DNA of 64,000 nt, from NCBI GenBank assembly GCA_030835385.1, contig JAURPI010000022.1, positions 62,001 to 126,000 on the forward strand. The letters are read 5' to 3'. Origin of the DNA: Alphaproteobacteria bacterium. Its GTDB lineage: Bacteria > Pseudomonadota > Alphaproteobacteria > Rhodospirillales > Rhodospirillaceae. How positions within the stretch are numbered: position 1 is the first letter of the stretch; each line of letters opens with the position of its first letter. Shown here piece by piece: positions 51,718 through 61,640 of the stretch. Under the pieces are notes generated by a model. The model was not told the DNA's origin. It did not search any database and saw nothing but the letters and a program-made list of their open reading frames with translations. Made by a program: the position numbers and the translations under genes.

Positions 51718-53166
51718 ATGCGCACGAGCCAGAGGGTCGGTCTGACCATAGGAATTGTTTTCGTTCTGGGCCTTCAGCTCATGCCCGTGCCGGAAGGATT
51801 GTCTGCTGAAGGGTGGGTGGTCGTATCACTCGCCGTTCTTATGGTGTCGTGGTGGGTCACCGAAGCCATTCCCATCCCGGTCACGTCTCTCTTGCCGTTG
51901 GTGGTGCTTCCCGTTGGTGGTGTTGCATCGATCGCTGAAGCCGCAATTCCCTATTCAAGCCCGACGGTACTGCTTCTGATGGGCGGTTTTATTATCGCCA
52001 AGTCTGTCGAGCGGTGGAATCTGCACGCGCGTATCGCCCTAAACATCGTTGTGCGTGCGGGCAATCACCCAGCGGCGTTGGTTGGCGGCTTCATGCTTGC
52101 CTCAGCTGTTCTGTCTATGTGGATTTCGAATACGGCGACAGTGATCATGTTGATTCCTATTGCCGTCTCTGTGTCCTACGCGGTGCTTGGAGAAAAAGCA
52201 TTTAGGGCACCGTTTACAATTGCTCTGTTGCTCGGTGTGGCCTACGGCGCGTCAATTGGTGGGCTTGGTACACCGGTCGGAACACCCACAAACCTGATCG
52301 TTATCGGTTACCTTGAACGCGAGGCCTCTCAGAGCATCAGTTTTGCTCAATGGATGCTGATCGGAATCCCAACTGTTGTTGTCATGCTGCCAGCGGCGTG
52401 GGTTGTATTAACTCGATGGGGGTTACGTCTCTCTGCGCCAGAAAGTGATGCGGGTTCGGATGTTGTCAAGGAAGCGCTTGATGCACTGGGTCGTATATCT
52501 CTGCCCGAACGTCGTGTCTTGCTGGTGTTTGGAGTTATCGCGGCTTTTTGGGTGTTGCGAAGGCCGCTAAACGGCCTGGATATTTTTGGTGTCACGCCTT
52601 TTGGCGGTGTGACGGACCATGTGATCGCTATTGCCGGCGCCATTGCCATGTTTTTGGTTCCCTCGGGTTCCTCTAAAGAGCTGGGATCAAGGCTGCTCGA
52701 CTGGGATACCGCTGTAAGAATCCCTTGGGGTGTCATGCTTCTTTTTGGAGGCGGTCTCAGTCTTGCTGCCGCCATTACAGGCACCGGTCTGGCGACCTGG
52801 CTTGGCGGTCAAATGGCAGGTCTGACTGAAATGCCGCTGATCGTCATTATGTTTGCTTTGGTTGTCTTCGTCATTTTTTCAACCGAACTTACGAGCAATG
52901 TGGCCACGGCTTCGGCGTTGCTGCCCGTGATTGGTGCGATCGCAACGGCTGGCGGTGCCGACCCCATGTTGTTGGCTGTGCCGGTTGCCATGGCGGCCAG
53001 TTGCGCATTTATGTTGCCGATGGCGACGGGGCCGAATGCTATCGTCTTTGCAAGTGGAGAGGTCACCCTTCCGCAAATGGCCACGATCGGTCTTCGCTTG
53101 AATTTGTTGGGTGTCGTGTTGATTACGTCAGTGGTTACAGTGCTTGTCCCGATAATTTTTGGCTAA
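51718..53166 (+). CDS. DASS-family sodium/dicarboxylate symporter
   Basis: 482 residues, about 11-12 membrane segments. The DASS pattern appears as VTEAIPIPVTSLLPLVVLPVGG, SNTATVIMLIPIA, GGLGTPVGTPTNLIVIGYL and, near the end, ELTSNVATASALLPVIGAIA and MLPMATGPNAIVFASG. Imports di- or tricarboxylates with sodium. It lies 69 bp after the lactonase-like gene. Confidence 0.9.
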   Translation: MRTSQRVGLTIGIVFVLGLQLMPVPEGLSAEGWVVVSLAVLMVSWWVTEAIPIPVTSLLPLVVLPVGGVASIAEAAIPYSSPTVLLLMGGFIIAKSVERWNLHARIALNIVVRAGNHPAALVGGFMLASAVLSMWISNTATVIMLIPIAVSVSYAVLGEKAFRAPFTIALLLGVAYGASIGGLGTPVGTPTNLIVIGYLEREASQSISFAQWMLIGIPTVVVMLPAAWVVLTRWGLRLSAPESDAGSDVVKEALDALGRISLPERRVLLVFGVIAAFWVLRRPLNGLDIFGVTPFGGVTDHVIAIAGAIAMFLVPSGSSKELGSRLLDWDTAVRIPWGVMLLFGGGLSLAAAITGTGLATWLGGQMAGLTEMPLIVIMFALVVFVIFSTELTSNVATASALLPVIGAIATAGGADPMLLAVPVAMAASCAFMLPMATGPNAIVFASGEVTLPQMATIGLRLNLLGVVLITSVVTVLVPIIFG

Positions 53167-53301
53167 GCTTTTTAGCCACTAGGTGGAATGTCGGCCAGTA
53201 AGTCGGGACGTCGAGAACGTCTTAGCATTGCATTTTGCCTTTGTAAGACGCCAGACTATGACCATACAGACCATCAACTCTTCCAAACATAGAGGCTCCT
53301 C

Positions 53302-54132
53302 ATGCGTTCTTTCCTTGCTCTCGCGTTTAGTGCTTTTCTTTTTCCAGCTGCCGCCTTCGCCCAAGTCACAATGGGCAGTGATGTCTATGTGGTAGGGGGC
53401 GCGAATTTGCCCGCTCTAGAAATGGCAGCGTGGAACGAAAGTGGCGAGGTTAAAACTGCCACCCGAGCGGCAACGGCTGATGCACCGAGCAACGCTGTAA
53501 AGTATACAGCCAAGCAGGTGATCTGGCCGACCGGTCGTGTACGCATCATGAATTTTGATGAGAGCCATGGTGGGGTTTTGCATCCCATTACTGATGAGAC
53601 ACTCCTATACGTGCTGTCCGGCAGTGCAGAAGTTGGGGTTGGCGGGAAAACAGCATCTCTATTGGCTGGCGACGTTGTCAGTTTTCCGTCAGGAGCACTT
53701 CGCAATCCAGGAGGAAAGCCGTCATCAGCATCCATCGTCACCTGGAATGTGCCAAGTCTGACAGGGGAGAACACTCCAACTCACGTAAAGGGTGCTGACG
53801 TTCAAGAAGGCGGGGGCGGGGCAATTAAGCTCAAGCGCTATACGTTCCCAGGCAATTCTGTGCGCGCTGTTAAGTTGGCGGCTGGCGGAAGCACCAATCC
53901 GAACAGTGCGAAAACCGATTCCATGATTTACGTCACCGGTGGACCGATGACGTTTTATCAAGAGGGGCTCGAGTTCATTGTTGATGAAGGGGATTTCATT
54001 CGTGAAATTGCCGGCGCCACTCACAATTGGAGCATTCAAGAAGACTCAGGATTTGTTACGACAAGCGGCCTGCCGCTAGATATGACAGACATTAATCCTG
54101 ACGAAGCCACGGATATCCCACCCGAGCGGTAG
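53302..54132 (+). CDS. secreted bicupin-like protein
   Basis: 276 residues with signal peptide (MRSFLALAFSAFLFPAAAFA). Cupin pattern: VLHPITDETLLYVLSGSAEVGVGGKTASLLAGDVVSFPSG, then a second, weaker cupin (IYVTGGPMTFYQEGLEFIVDEGDFIREIAGATHNW). Metal-binding His appear reduced in the first domain (HP, then E). Its role is unknown; secreted cupins can bind or isomerise small metabolites. Convergent with the gene at 54148. Confidence 0.8.
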   Translation: MRSFLALAFSAFLFPAAAFAQVTMGSDVYVVGGANLPALEMAAWNESGEVKTATRAATADAPSNAVKYTAKQVIWPTGRVRIMNFDESHGGVLHPITDETLLYVLSGSAEVGVGGKTASLLAGDVVSFPSGALRNPGGKPSSASIVTWNVPSLTGENTPTHVKGADVQEGGGGAIKLKRYTFPGNSVRAVKLAAGGSTNPNSAKTDSMIYVTGGPMTFYQEGLEFIVDEGDFIREIAGATHNWSIQEDSGFVTTSGLPLDMTDINPDEATDIPPER

Positions 54133-54147
54133 GTTTCTAGCTAACCC

Positions 54148-55242
54148 CTAGCGGGCGAGGTTTTGGATCAGAGTTTCTTGCAGGATCGCGACCCAGCCAC
54201 CTCTGATGTCTGAGCCAGTTCCAAATTTATCGCCATAGGTGTCGCCGGGCATACGGTCACCTTTGAAGGTGGAGACAGGCCGTCCTAAATAGGTCCATTG
54301 CAGGCGGCCGTCCGGCATCGGTCGTGTCGCCCAATTGCCGATAGAACTGCTGCCGTCAGGCGCGATCATAGGATCCCAGTTCTCTTCAACGCATGCTTCG
54401 TCGCAAGTGGTAAGGCGGATTTTCTCCCAGTCACCGAAGATGTAATACAATGTCATGCGGTCGGCGGTAGTCATCACCGGACCTATGTCAGTTTCTTGGA
54501 AGTCTACCCACTCAGGTATGGCTGGCGCATCCTGAAGCACCATCACAGTCCACTCGCCCTCAGCGTCTAAACCGTTGCGGTCGTCAGCGTTGTAATCGCC
54601 ATCGTATGTGAACAATGGCTGGTCTTTGTACGTCCATTGCGGCAAGCCGTCGGCGCTTTCCGCAATGGCCCAGGCATCACTCACTGGTCGTGCGAGCCAT
54701 GGCGCTTCTACTGGTCGCCATAAGGCCAAGCATGACCCATCACAGTCTGCTGCTGGTCCCGTATAAATGGTGTGACCATTTAGAGCTGACAAAGATTGCC
54801 CCAGGATTGTTGGTCTAATTACAACATTGGGCGGTGTTTCAATGGCCTCGAAAAGAACATCCCATGACCCAGACGCTTTTTCGCCAACCATTGTGCCAGG
54901 GCTTGTGTCTTGGACATACGTGTACACTGGTTCATTCTTGTACGCCCATTGCTGGGCTCCATCGGGTCGGGAAACCAAAGTCCAAGCGCCTTGAGGTTCA
55001 GCGTTGTCTTCTGCGATGGCAGGTGGCCAAACGCTTGCGCATTCGTCGACACACGTTGACGTGCCGGGCTGTTCGCGATCCCGCTTATAGGTATAAAGCG
55101 TCCGTCCGTCCGCCGTTACGTAAAGTCGTCCGCCCCCCATATCTCGTGCGCCAATATCTGACGGGAGCAACTCATCTGCTGCAGCAAACATGGGTACAGA
55201 CGCAAGCGCGCCAATCAAACTAAGAAGCGTGCGGTGGGTCAT
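54148..55242 (-). CDS. secreted repeat protein (COG4315/PF03640 type)
   Basis: 364 residues with signal peptide (ending MFAAA). At least three copies of the secreted-repeat unit occur, each with a DGRTLYTY-like strand, a Cys pair (STCVDECASVWPP; AADCDGSCLALWRP; LTTCDEACVEENW) and a QWTYKDQPLFTY-like strand. Cysteine pairs suggest disulfides in the periplasm. Biochemical role unknown. It follows the DUF1552 gene by 7 bp and so belongs to the left copy of the DUF1592 module. Confidence 0.85.
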   Translation of the reverse strand: MTHRTLLSLIGALASVPMFAAADELLPSDIGARDMGGGRLYVTADGRTLYTYKRDREQPGTSTCVDECASVWPPAIAEDNAEPQGAWTLVSRPDGAQQWAYKNEPVYTYVQDTSPGTMVGEKASGSWDVLFEAIETPPNVVIRPTILGQSLSALNGHTIYTGPAADCDGSCLALWRPVEAPWLARPVSDAWAIAESADGLPQWTYKDQPLFTYDGDYNADDRNGLDAEGEWTVMVLQDAPAIPEWVDFQETDIGPVMTTADRMTLYYIFGDWEKIRLTTCDEACVEENWDPMIAPDGSSSIGNWATRPMPDGRLQWTYLGRPVSTFKGDRMPGDTYGDKFGTGSDIRGGWVAILQETLIQNLAR

Positions 55243-55249
55243 GAACGTA

Positions 55250-56584
55250 CTAGACGAGAACTTCAGAAATAGTCTTGGTGGTTTCCAGCGACCTGGTGCC
55301 CCAGCGTTCTACCGGAATGCCCATGACTTGCATTGCTGTGAGGCCGATGCGTGTGATGGGATCGCCGTTGCCGGTGATGTGCAAGCCTGTCTTAAGGCGG
55401 CCCCCGGCTTTGCCAATCATCATCACCGGAATATTGTCGACAGAGTGCACACGAGAGTTGCCAGTGTCCGAGTTGGCGAAGATAAGTGTGTTGTCGAGCA
55501 ATGTACCATCGCCTTCCCGGATATCCTTAAACGCCTGGATGAAAGTTGCGAGGGCCCGCATGCTGGTAACGTGCAATTCCGCCACTTCACGCTGATAGCC
55601 TAGGCTCGCATCGATCGGCTCTTCATGGGTCAGTGTATGATGCGTGAATGACTCGCCACGCCGCCGCAACAATGACAGCGCCTGCGAATACAGCATATTA
55701 AATACTCGTGTCTGGTTGCAGGCCAGCGCCATGACCAGAATGTCTGTCAGCAATTTGTGATTACGCTGTGCGACTTCAATCTCAATACCCAGCTCTTCTT
55801 CTTCAGGCGGCGGGGTGGGAATGCCGCATGCTTCAGAAACGTCGGGCTTCTCCATTTGGAGAGCTAGTTGGTGCTCGAGCTGGCGGATAGACGTAAAGTA
55901 TTCATCCATGCGTGCTCGATCAGCAGCGCCGAGTGTACGCAGGAAGTCTTTGCTTTCTTCGTGAACTGCGGAGAGAACGCTACTACGCACCATGACGCTC
56001 GGAGCCGGCTTGAAATCCGCTTGATTGGGATCGACAAACCCAGGTCCGAAGACCCGTTGATAAAAAGCCAACGGTGACACATCTGCTGCATTGCGACTGG
56101 TCGAGTTGCGGAATGTGTAACTGTCGCGCGCGCTCCCGGTGCTCGATAAATCAAGAGAACGGAAGCGGGTGTCGCCACCGATTTGGTCGGCAATTATGAC
56201 ATCTAGTGTGGGCTCTGGTGTGTCGCCAAAAGTCCGCGGTACATTGCCCGTCTTGGCTGCGACCCAGCCCGTGAAGTGTACGGCACTGGGGCGGCCATCA
56301 AGCGGGGTGTTGAACGCATTGAAGTAGTTTAGATCTTTGGCGTAGGGGACGAGAGGTTGGGTTTCCTCGAGAAAATTTATTTCTGTGTTGCCATCCATGG
56401 CGATGCCACGGCCCGGCGTGTGACCCAGTCCCCAAAACCATGACCCGAACCGAACAGGAATTGGCGCGCCAGAGGCGAGAGCTGTTCCGCTGTCGTTCAG
56501 AAAGCAATCAAGGAATGGCAATCCGACAGCGACCGCGGAACCACCAACGGTGCCTCGAAGAAAAGAGCGGCGACTTAAGATCAT
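55250..56584 (-). CDS. DUF1552 family Tat-exported protein (left copy)
   Basis: 444 residues. Twin-arginine leader MILSRRSFLRGTVGGSAVAVGLPFLDCF. The mature part has the DUF1552 pattern: RFGSWFWGLGHTPGRG, then SYTFRNSTSRN and a C-terminal NTLIFANSDTGNSRVHSVDNIPVMMIGKAGGRLKTG segment. DUF1552 resembles sulfatase/DUF1501-like alkaline-phosphatase-fold proteins and is usually found beside DUF1592 proteins, chiefly in planctomycetes and other marine bacteria. The start overlaps the stop of the DUF1592 gene (ATGA). Function unknown. Confidence 0.9.
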   Translation of the reverse strand: MILSRRSFLRGTVGGSAVAVGLPFLDCFLNDSGTALASGAPIPVRFGSWFWGLGHTPGRGIAMDGNTEINFLEETQPLVPYAKDLNYFNAFNTPLDGRPSAVHFTGWVAAKTGNVPRTFGDTPEPTLDVIIADQIGGDTRFRSLDLSSTGSARDSYTFRNSTSRNAADVSPLAFYQRVFGPGFVDPNQADFKPAPSVMVRSSVLSAVHEESKDFLRTLGAADRARMDEYFTSIRQLEHQLALQMEKPDVSEACGIPTPPPEEEELGIEIEVAQRNHKLLTDILVMALACNQTRVFNMLYSQALSLLRRRGESFTHHTLTHEEPIDASLGYQREVAELHVTSMRALATFIQAFKDIREGDGTLLDNTLIFANSDTGNSRVHSVDNIPVMMIGKAGGRLKTGLHITGNGDPITRIGLTAMQVMGIPVERWGTRSLETTKTISEVLV

Positions 56585-58245
56585 AATTTTGTCTCCTCGG
56601 TAGAGGCGATGCCAGCATCAGCGGTGTTTGTATCTAAGGACGGCGGAGCGACGCGGTAGAAGGCGTCGCTTAACACCATCTCCTGGAGCAAATCAGGAAC
56701 CTTATATCCTGTTTCCGCAAACTTTTCTTCCAGATAGGTCATCCATTGCCGTTCTGCGGGCGTTGGCGACCGACCTGTGCCATACGCATATAGGCGGTTG
56801 GTCACGCAGGCCGGGGCTGAGGGGTTCTGTCGTAACGCTTCGCCCAACCCGACGGCATCAGTATAGGCAATGCCGTCCAGCTCGCCTGACGTATCAATAA
56901 CGACACCATTTTCCTTGGTCCGGAGTTGTCCTGCGCCGTCGAAGGTTTCCATCGCCAGCCCTATAGGATCCATCAACTTATGGCACCCCGCACAACTGGC
57001 TTCTTCATTGTGGGCAATCAGGCGCTCCCGGGCGGTGCGATTGACCGCATTGGTGTCGTCATTGAAATCAGAGAAGTCCACATCACCGGGAGGTTCGGGG
57101 ATTTTTTGGCACAGCAAGTGCTCGCGAACTGCTTGTCCACGCAACGTTGGCGAACTCTTTCCCGGGTGAGAAAATAAGGTCTGAAAACTCAAATGAGTGT
57201 GAATGCCGGCCCACGGACTTTCGTCAGGAAACTCGTAGGGCACCCAAGCTTCAGGGTTTTCCACGGGAACCCGATAGACTGGGCCAAGGGCTCCGCTCAC
57301 GAATGTTTTGCGAGAGGTGAAGATATCCCTGTAATCAGCATTTTCCTCTAGCAACAAATGAGTCAGCGTCCGCAGAGTTTGTTCTTTGGCATCTTCCGCC
57401 ACATCCAGGATGAAAGCCGGGTAAATGACTGGATCTTTTTCCAGAATGTCAAAGCGTTCGAACTCGAGCATGTCTTCAAAGAAGGCCGCTAAACCGTGAT
57501 CGACACGAGGTGACGCCATAATCCGGTTGAACTGTTTTTCCAGGCCGTCATCTGTATCCAGTTCACCAGCCGCCGCAGCATCAAGAAGAGCCGCGTCTGG
57601 AGTTGTATTCCACAACAAGAAACTAAGACGTGTCGCCTTTGAGTATCCGTCTAGTCGGTGCAGTCCATCGCGGTCCGGCACAGCGATTTCATTGATATAC
57701 AAAAATTTGGGCGACACCATCATTCCGGTTAAGCCGTAGGCTAAACCTTGGTAAAAATCGCCTAGCGCCTCGGCACCGGCACCCGACAGGTCTGTGTACA
57801 GTGTTTGCTCAGCGTCCGTGAGCGGGCGGCGGAACAAGAATCGACCAACTGAAGACACAAAGTTTTCGGCACAAATATCATCGCGAGTGAGGTTTGAATC
57901 TGGAGCGCAAGGGACAAGGATCTTGCGGTTGTTCTCGTCGACCACTTGAAGCGCAATGGAGCGAGCCAAAGCTTCATAACGTTCCAAAGCGGCTGGTGTA
58001 ATCGTTGCGCTGCTTGCACCCAAGGCCAGAAGTCCATCAATTCGCTCTAATGGGTCGAAACGCCCAGCCACCACAATATTGCCGCCGAATACGTCTCGAA
58101 TGGTATTGCGGTACTGTTGCTCGGTAAGGCGCCGGAGTTGTGGCTCACTGCCCTCTGTTGCTGGCTCGCTCTCTCCGCAGCTGCTCAAAACCAGAGTTGC
58201 CGCGAGCACCCAGGCGGCGCTAATTGTTTTATTCAAATGAGTCAT
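56581..58245 (-). CDS. DUF1587-DUF1595-DUF1592-DUF1588-DUF1585 lipoprotein (left copy)
   Basis: 554 residues. Lipoprotein leader with Cys23 (LVLSSCGES). Domains in order: DUF1587 near 36-95 (RRLTEQQYRNTIRDVFG), DUF1595 near 124-190 (RFLFRRPLTDAE), DUF1592 near 195-320 (LTGMMVSPKFLY, then LSFLLWNTTPDAAL), DUF1588 near 345-445 (FSHPGKSSPTLRG, CAGCHKLMDPIG, with CxxCH at 418-422) and DUF1585 near 460-535. The CxxCH could carry a c-type heme, as in the planctomycete cytochrome-like proteins of this family; that is unproven. Coupled to DUF1552. Function unknown. Confidence 0.92.
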   Translation of the reverse strand: MTHLNKTISAAWVLAATLVLSSCGESEPATEGSEPQLRRLTEQQYRNTIRDVFGGNIVVAGRFDPLERIDGLLALGASSATITPAALERYEALARSIALQVVDENNRKILVPCAPDSNLTRDDICAENFVSSVGRFLFRRPLTDAEQTLYTDLSGAGAEALGDFYQGLAYGLTGMMVSPKFLYINEIAVPDRDGLHRLDGYSKATRLSFLLWNTTPDAALLDAAAAGELDTDDGLEKQFNRIMASPRVDHGLAAFFEDMLEFERFDILEKDPVIYPAFILDVAEDAKEQTLRTLTHLLLEENADYRDIFTSRKTFVSGALGPVYRVPVENPEAWVPYEFPDESPWAGIHTHLSFQTLFSHPGKSSPTLRGQAVREHLLCQKIPEPPGDVDFSDFNDDTNAVNRTARERLIAHNEEASCAGCHKLMDPIGLAMETFDGAGQLRTKENGVVIDTSGELDGIAYTDAVGLGEALRQNPSAPACVTNRLYAYGTGRSPTPAERQWMTYLEEKFAETGYKVPDLLQEMVLSDAFYRVAPPSLDTNTADAGIASTEETKL

Positions 58246-58260
58246 TTTTGCTCTTAAGTT

Positions 58261-59436
58261 TTATTGGCCACGCGCAGCAAGCTGCGTGGCGGGGGGCTCA
58301 ATTTTTATTTCTGACGTCTTTGACTCATCGTCCTCAGGCCGAATGATAAATGCCGGGATGGTTTCGATGGTGTAAGACGAAGATAGCGCAGTGCACTCCC
58401 CAGTTTCCGGGTCGGGGTATCCGTCTGCAAGTTCATGCGCTGCGACATACATTGCGGGGCAACTGAACTGTCCAGTTACGGCTAGGTAGCCGCCCTTGCG
58501 AAAGTAACTCCAGAAATTTTCGACATCTCGATAGCCAGCGATGATGCCTTTGGCACGGTCTTCACTTGCTTCAAGATCCAACTCCACACGCATGTCTCTC
58601 AAGTGAATCTCTGAGTGGGCGAGGTTGCCGTAATAGGGCAAAAAAGCCTCGATGGGATCAGTAGATAATACGCCATTAACAATGCGTCCCTTGGCGGCGT
58701 TGCCGTATCCGGGAATATCATGCACCCGATAACTGGCATAAGGCAGAACGTTGCCTTGCGCATCTTTTGGAAAAATATCGTTGGCCCGAAACATACGCAC
58801 GGTGACGTCGTCATCATTGCGTCTGTCGTCCACTTCACTCACTTCGATAAGGATAATTCCTTGTGACGTATCGATGAGTTCGCCATTCGCATTAGTTTCG
58901 ACGTAGCCACTATCGCGCCATCCAAAGGTGCATCCCAGTAAACGATACATTTGGTTGTCGATGCCGGGTTCCCCGCCAGGCGAAGTGAAATTTTTGTGGT
59001 TGCATGTTTTTGGTGTCGTGCCGCTCTCCAATAGACCGTCAAGATTCATGCCATACGAGATGTTACCTTCAACAATCTTGTGAGGGGGGTCTTCAACGAT
59101 TGTTGGGAAGGCGCAAACGTCCTCACCATTAGGGCCGCGCTTTGCCGACATGGCGCGTCGGGTGCCAGTTACTGGCTCAATTTCTCCGCCATTTGTCAGT
59201 TCATCCCGTATCCCCGGTTCCAAGCTCTTCCACCAGATTTCATCATTACCGATAGCGAGACCACGCGGACACTCTTCCATGTACTTGGTTTCATAGACCG
59301 ACGTGTAAAACGACACCACGACCAAACCTATGGTGCGTTCGGTGTCCACATCCGCGGCTGCCGGTGTCGTCACGCCCATACCCAGTGCTAGTGCGCTGAT
59401 GGCCGTTAGCGATTTCAAGTTCATGTCTATTCTCAT
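58261..59436 (-). CDS. secreted cysteine-conserved protein of unknown family (left copy)
   Basis: 391 residues with signal peptide (ending PAAAD). It shares its whole length with the protein at 60418: VYETKYMEECPRG, NDEIWWKSL, KRGPNGEDVCAFP, SYGMNLDG, CNHKNFTSPGG, PGIDNQMYRLLGC, LIEVSEVDDRRNDDDVTV, LPYYGNL and ADGYPDPETGECT. Conserved Cys probably form disulfides; conserved acidic clusters could bind metal. I know no family name. First gene of the left module; the DUF1592 gene follows after 15 bp. Two ATGs (59436, 59424) are possible starts. Confidence 0.85.
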   Translation of the reverse strand: MRIDMNLKSLTAISALALGMGVTTPAAADVDTERTIGLVVVSFYTSVYETKYMEECPRGLAIGNDEIWWKSLEPGIRDELTNGGEIEPVTGTRRAMSAKRGPNGEDVCAFPTIVEDPPHKIVEGNISYGMNLDGLLESGTTPKTCNHKNFTSPGGEPGIDNQMYRLLGCTFGWRDSGYVETNANGELIDTSQGIILIEVSEVDDRRNDDDVTVRMFRANDIFPKDAQGNVLPYASYRVHDIPGYGNAAKGRIVNGVLSTDPIEAFLPYYGNLAHSEIHLRDMRVELDLEASEDRAKGIIAGYRDVENFWSYFRKGGYLAVTGQFSCPAMYVAAHELADGYPDPETGECTALSSSYTIETIPAFIIRPEDDESKTSEIKIEPPATQLAARGQ

Positions 59437-59770
59437 GGCTTCTCAATTCCTGCTGGCAGGCGGGTGGTCCTGATCAATACCGATGGTCGAGTACAATAGA
59501 GGCGCATCATGCTCAAGTGCTTGGAGAATTCAAAACCCGTTTCGCAGGCATGGCCACCAGTCGCACTTATGGAAGCGTCAGACCTCGCGTTCGCGGTCCA
59601 TACGCTCTGCTCGCGGATTTTTGGTCAATATGCGAACGCGCGGGGCTAAACTATCGCAGTTTGCAGCCGATATTCGGTCAACAGGCTGAGGTCCGCTGGA
59701 CATTAAGAAGACTGGTCGTATATGTCCGTGACAGTTAACGCCTTGCGATCTCACCCGGAGAGCTTTTTCT
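59437..59770. other. 334-bp divergent intergenic region, no gene seen
   Basis: Separates the left module (minus strand) from the CHRD gene (plus strand). Several short frames are open but none has a ribosome site plus protein-like composition. It must contain promoters for both directions and is the likely common control point of the duplicated module. Confidence 0.5.
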
Positions 59771-60238
59771 ATGATTTTTCAGCGCCTTATCGCCTTGGCT
59801 GCCCTGATTGGCGTGCTCTTTCCAAATCCATCTAGTGCAGCCCCTGACTATGCTGGAACCGAGGGTCCGCCCATCAAGTTCCGCACGGCCCTGTCTGCCG
59901 ATGAGCAAAGCGCCCCAACTGAAAGTCCAGGGTCAGGTCTGGCTGAGTTCGTTCTCGACCGCCCAACGCAACGGCTCGAGTGGACTGTGACCTATGGCAA
60001 GATGACGTCAAACGCGACAGGGGCTCACATACATGGCCCGCAGACGCCCGGCGGCAACGCAGGCGTTCTCTTTGATTTGGCGCCAGAAGGCATGTCCAGC
60101 CCACTCACTGGCTCTGTTGTTCTGAATGACGGTGAGCTTGAGTACCTGCTCACGGGCCGCTTGTACGTAAACATTCATTCAGCCCGATACCCCGCGGGAG
60201 AACTTCGGGGACAGGTCATGCGGGTGCGTCCCGAATAA
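59771..60238 (+). CDS. secreted CHRD-domain protein
   Basis: 155 residues with signal peptide (MIFQRLIALAALIGVLFPNPSSA). One CHRD domain: IKFRTALSADEQSAPTESPGSG, LEWTVTYGKM, HIHGPQTPGGNAGVLFDL and the ending LYVNIHSARYPAGELRGQV. CHRD domains (named from chordin) occur in secreted bacterial proteins without a known reaction. It lies between the two inverted copies of the DUF1592 module. Confidence 0.9.
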   Translation: MIFQRLIALAALIGVLFPNPSSAAPDYAGTEGPPIKFRTALSADEQSAPTESPGSGLAEFVLDRPTQRLEWTVTYGKMTSNATGAHIHGPQTPGGNAGVLFDLAPEGMSSPLTGSVVLNDGELEYLLTGRLYVNIHSARYPAGELRGQVMRVRPE

Positions 60239-60417
60239 AAGCTAAGAATAGCGGGCATTTTCAGTCGGTTGCGGGTGTTCGCACGGCGCTCACCCCGAGA
60301 TAACAAAGTGGCCGTTAACCGAATAAAAGAGTACGAACAGGGATAGAAAAGCCTTGAATTTAAGGGGCTTGGCGACCATTTCGGCCAGATTGATATATTG
60401 GAAACGCGGCAGTTCAA

Positions 60418-61599
60418 ATGAAAAGACAGTTTCTTTCAGCAGTGACCATGATCGTTGCCACGATGGCAGCCCAAATGGGACCGGAGTCCGCGCGGGCAAA
60501 CGACTTGGACTCCGCGTCAGCGGCAACGGGTATCGCATCCGGAGCTCCACCTAATCGAACTCTTGGTTTTGTCGTTAAAGATTGGATGCCAGCTGTCTAT
60601 GAAACCAAGTTTATGGATGAATGCCCGGCCGGACTGAATATCAGCAATGACGAAATCTGGTGGCGCAGCCTTTCGAAAGAAGAGCGCAGTGAAAAAACCC
60701 AAGACGGTTTGATCACAACTCTGGACCGTTGGTTCTTGGCCAAGAACCGTGGCCCCAATGGTGAGGACGTTTGTATCAATCCAGAAGTTATTACGGATGA
60801 TCCGCCATTGCTGACCGTTGAAGGTAGAACCTCGTTCGGCGTCAATCTGGATGGGAATACAGATGACAGTGCGACCCCTAAGTCATGCAAGCATGAGAAC
60901 TTTACCAGCCCGTCTGGTGTGCCCGGCATCGACAATCAGCTCTACCGTTTGATCGGCTGTGTCTACGGTTTTCGCGACCAGGGCGTCATAGAAATCAATG
61001 CCAATGAGATGCGCCGCACGAGTGGGCTGGCAATGATTTTGATAGAAGTCACTGAAGTCGATGATGTCCGCAACGATGACGATGTGACGGTGACCTACTA
61101 CCGCTCAATCGATCAATTTCCTTTGGATAGCTCAGGACAAGTTATTCCTTATTCAAGCTATCGCATCGACCAAACGGATGATGGCCCGCGCTACGGAGAC
61201 AGTTTGAAGGCCTCCATCGTCGATGGAGTTATTCAAACAAAATCCGGTGACGTCAGGTTGCCCTATTACGGCAACTACAATTACTTACACCCGGTTATCC
61301 GCGATATGCAGATGAGGCTGGAGATCACCGAGGACGGGACCAACGCCCAAGGCACAGTGGCCGGGTACTACGACCTTGAACAGTATCTCTATCACACCGG
61401 CGGCTTAGGTCCGGTGATAACCACGGGGAATTTTAGCTGTCCGGCGTTCTTTGAAGCGGCCAAAAGATTGGCCGATGGCTATCCTGATCCGGAAACCGGG
61501 GAGTGCACCCACATTTCTTCAGCATTTGAACTTAATGCTTTTGCGGCCTTTATTGTGCACCCAGATCAACCTAATGAAATGGAAACTGCCGAGCGCTAA
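60418..61599 (+). CDS. secreted cysteine-conserved protein of unknown family (right copy)
   Basis: 393 residues with an N-terminal export signal (MKRQFLSAVTMIVATMAAQ). Paralogue of the protein at 58261, aligned end to end: VYETKFMDECPAG, NDEIWWRSL, NRGPNGEDVCINP, SFGVNLDGN, CKHENFTSPSG, PGIDNQLYRLIGC, LIEVTEVDDVRNDDDVTV, LPYYGNYNY and ADGYPDPETGECT. The N-terminus and the stretch after the signal are the least similar. The next gene starts 41 bp later. Confidence 0.85.
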   Translation: MKRQFLSAVTMIVATMAAQMGPESARANDLDSASAATGIASGAPPNRTLGFVVKDWMPAVYETKFMDECPAGLNISNDEIWWRSLSKEERSEKTQDGLITTLDRWFLAKNRGPNGEDVCINPEVITDDPPLLTVEGRTSFGVNLDGNTDDSATPKSCKHENFTSPSGVPGIDNQLYRLIGCVYGFRDQGVIEINANEMRRTSGLAMILIEVTEVDDVRNDDDVTVTYYRSIDQFPLDSSGQVIPYSSYRIDQTDDGPRYGDSLKASIVDGVIQTKSGDVRLPYYGNYNYLHPVIRDMQMRLEITEDGTNAQGTVAGYYDLEQYLYHTGGLGPVITTGNFSCPAFFEAAKRLADGYPDPETGECTHISSAFELNAFAAFIVHPDQPNEMETAER

Positions 61600-61640
61600 G
61601 CCGTTTGATGGACTGGCATCGCGTGAAGTTAAGGTGAGAC

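Noticed and set aside
53161-53177. GGCTAA/TTAGCC hairpin at the end of the DASS transporter gene as a terminator
   Set aside because: Only six base pairs and no T-run after it; too weak to call.
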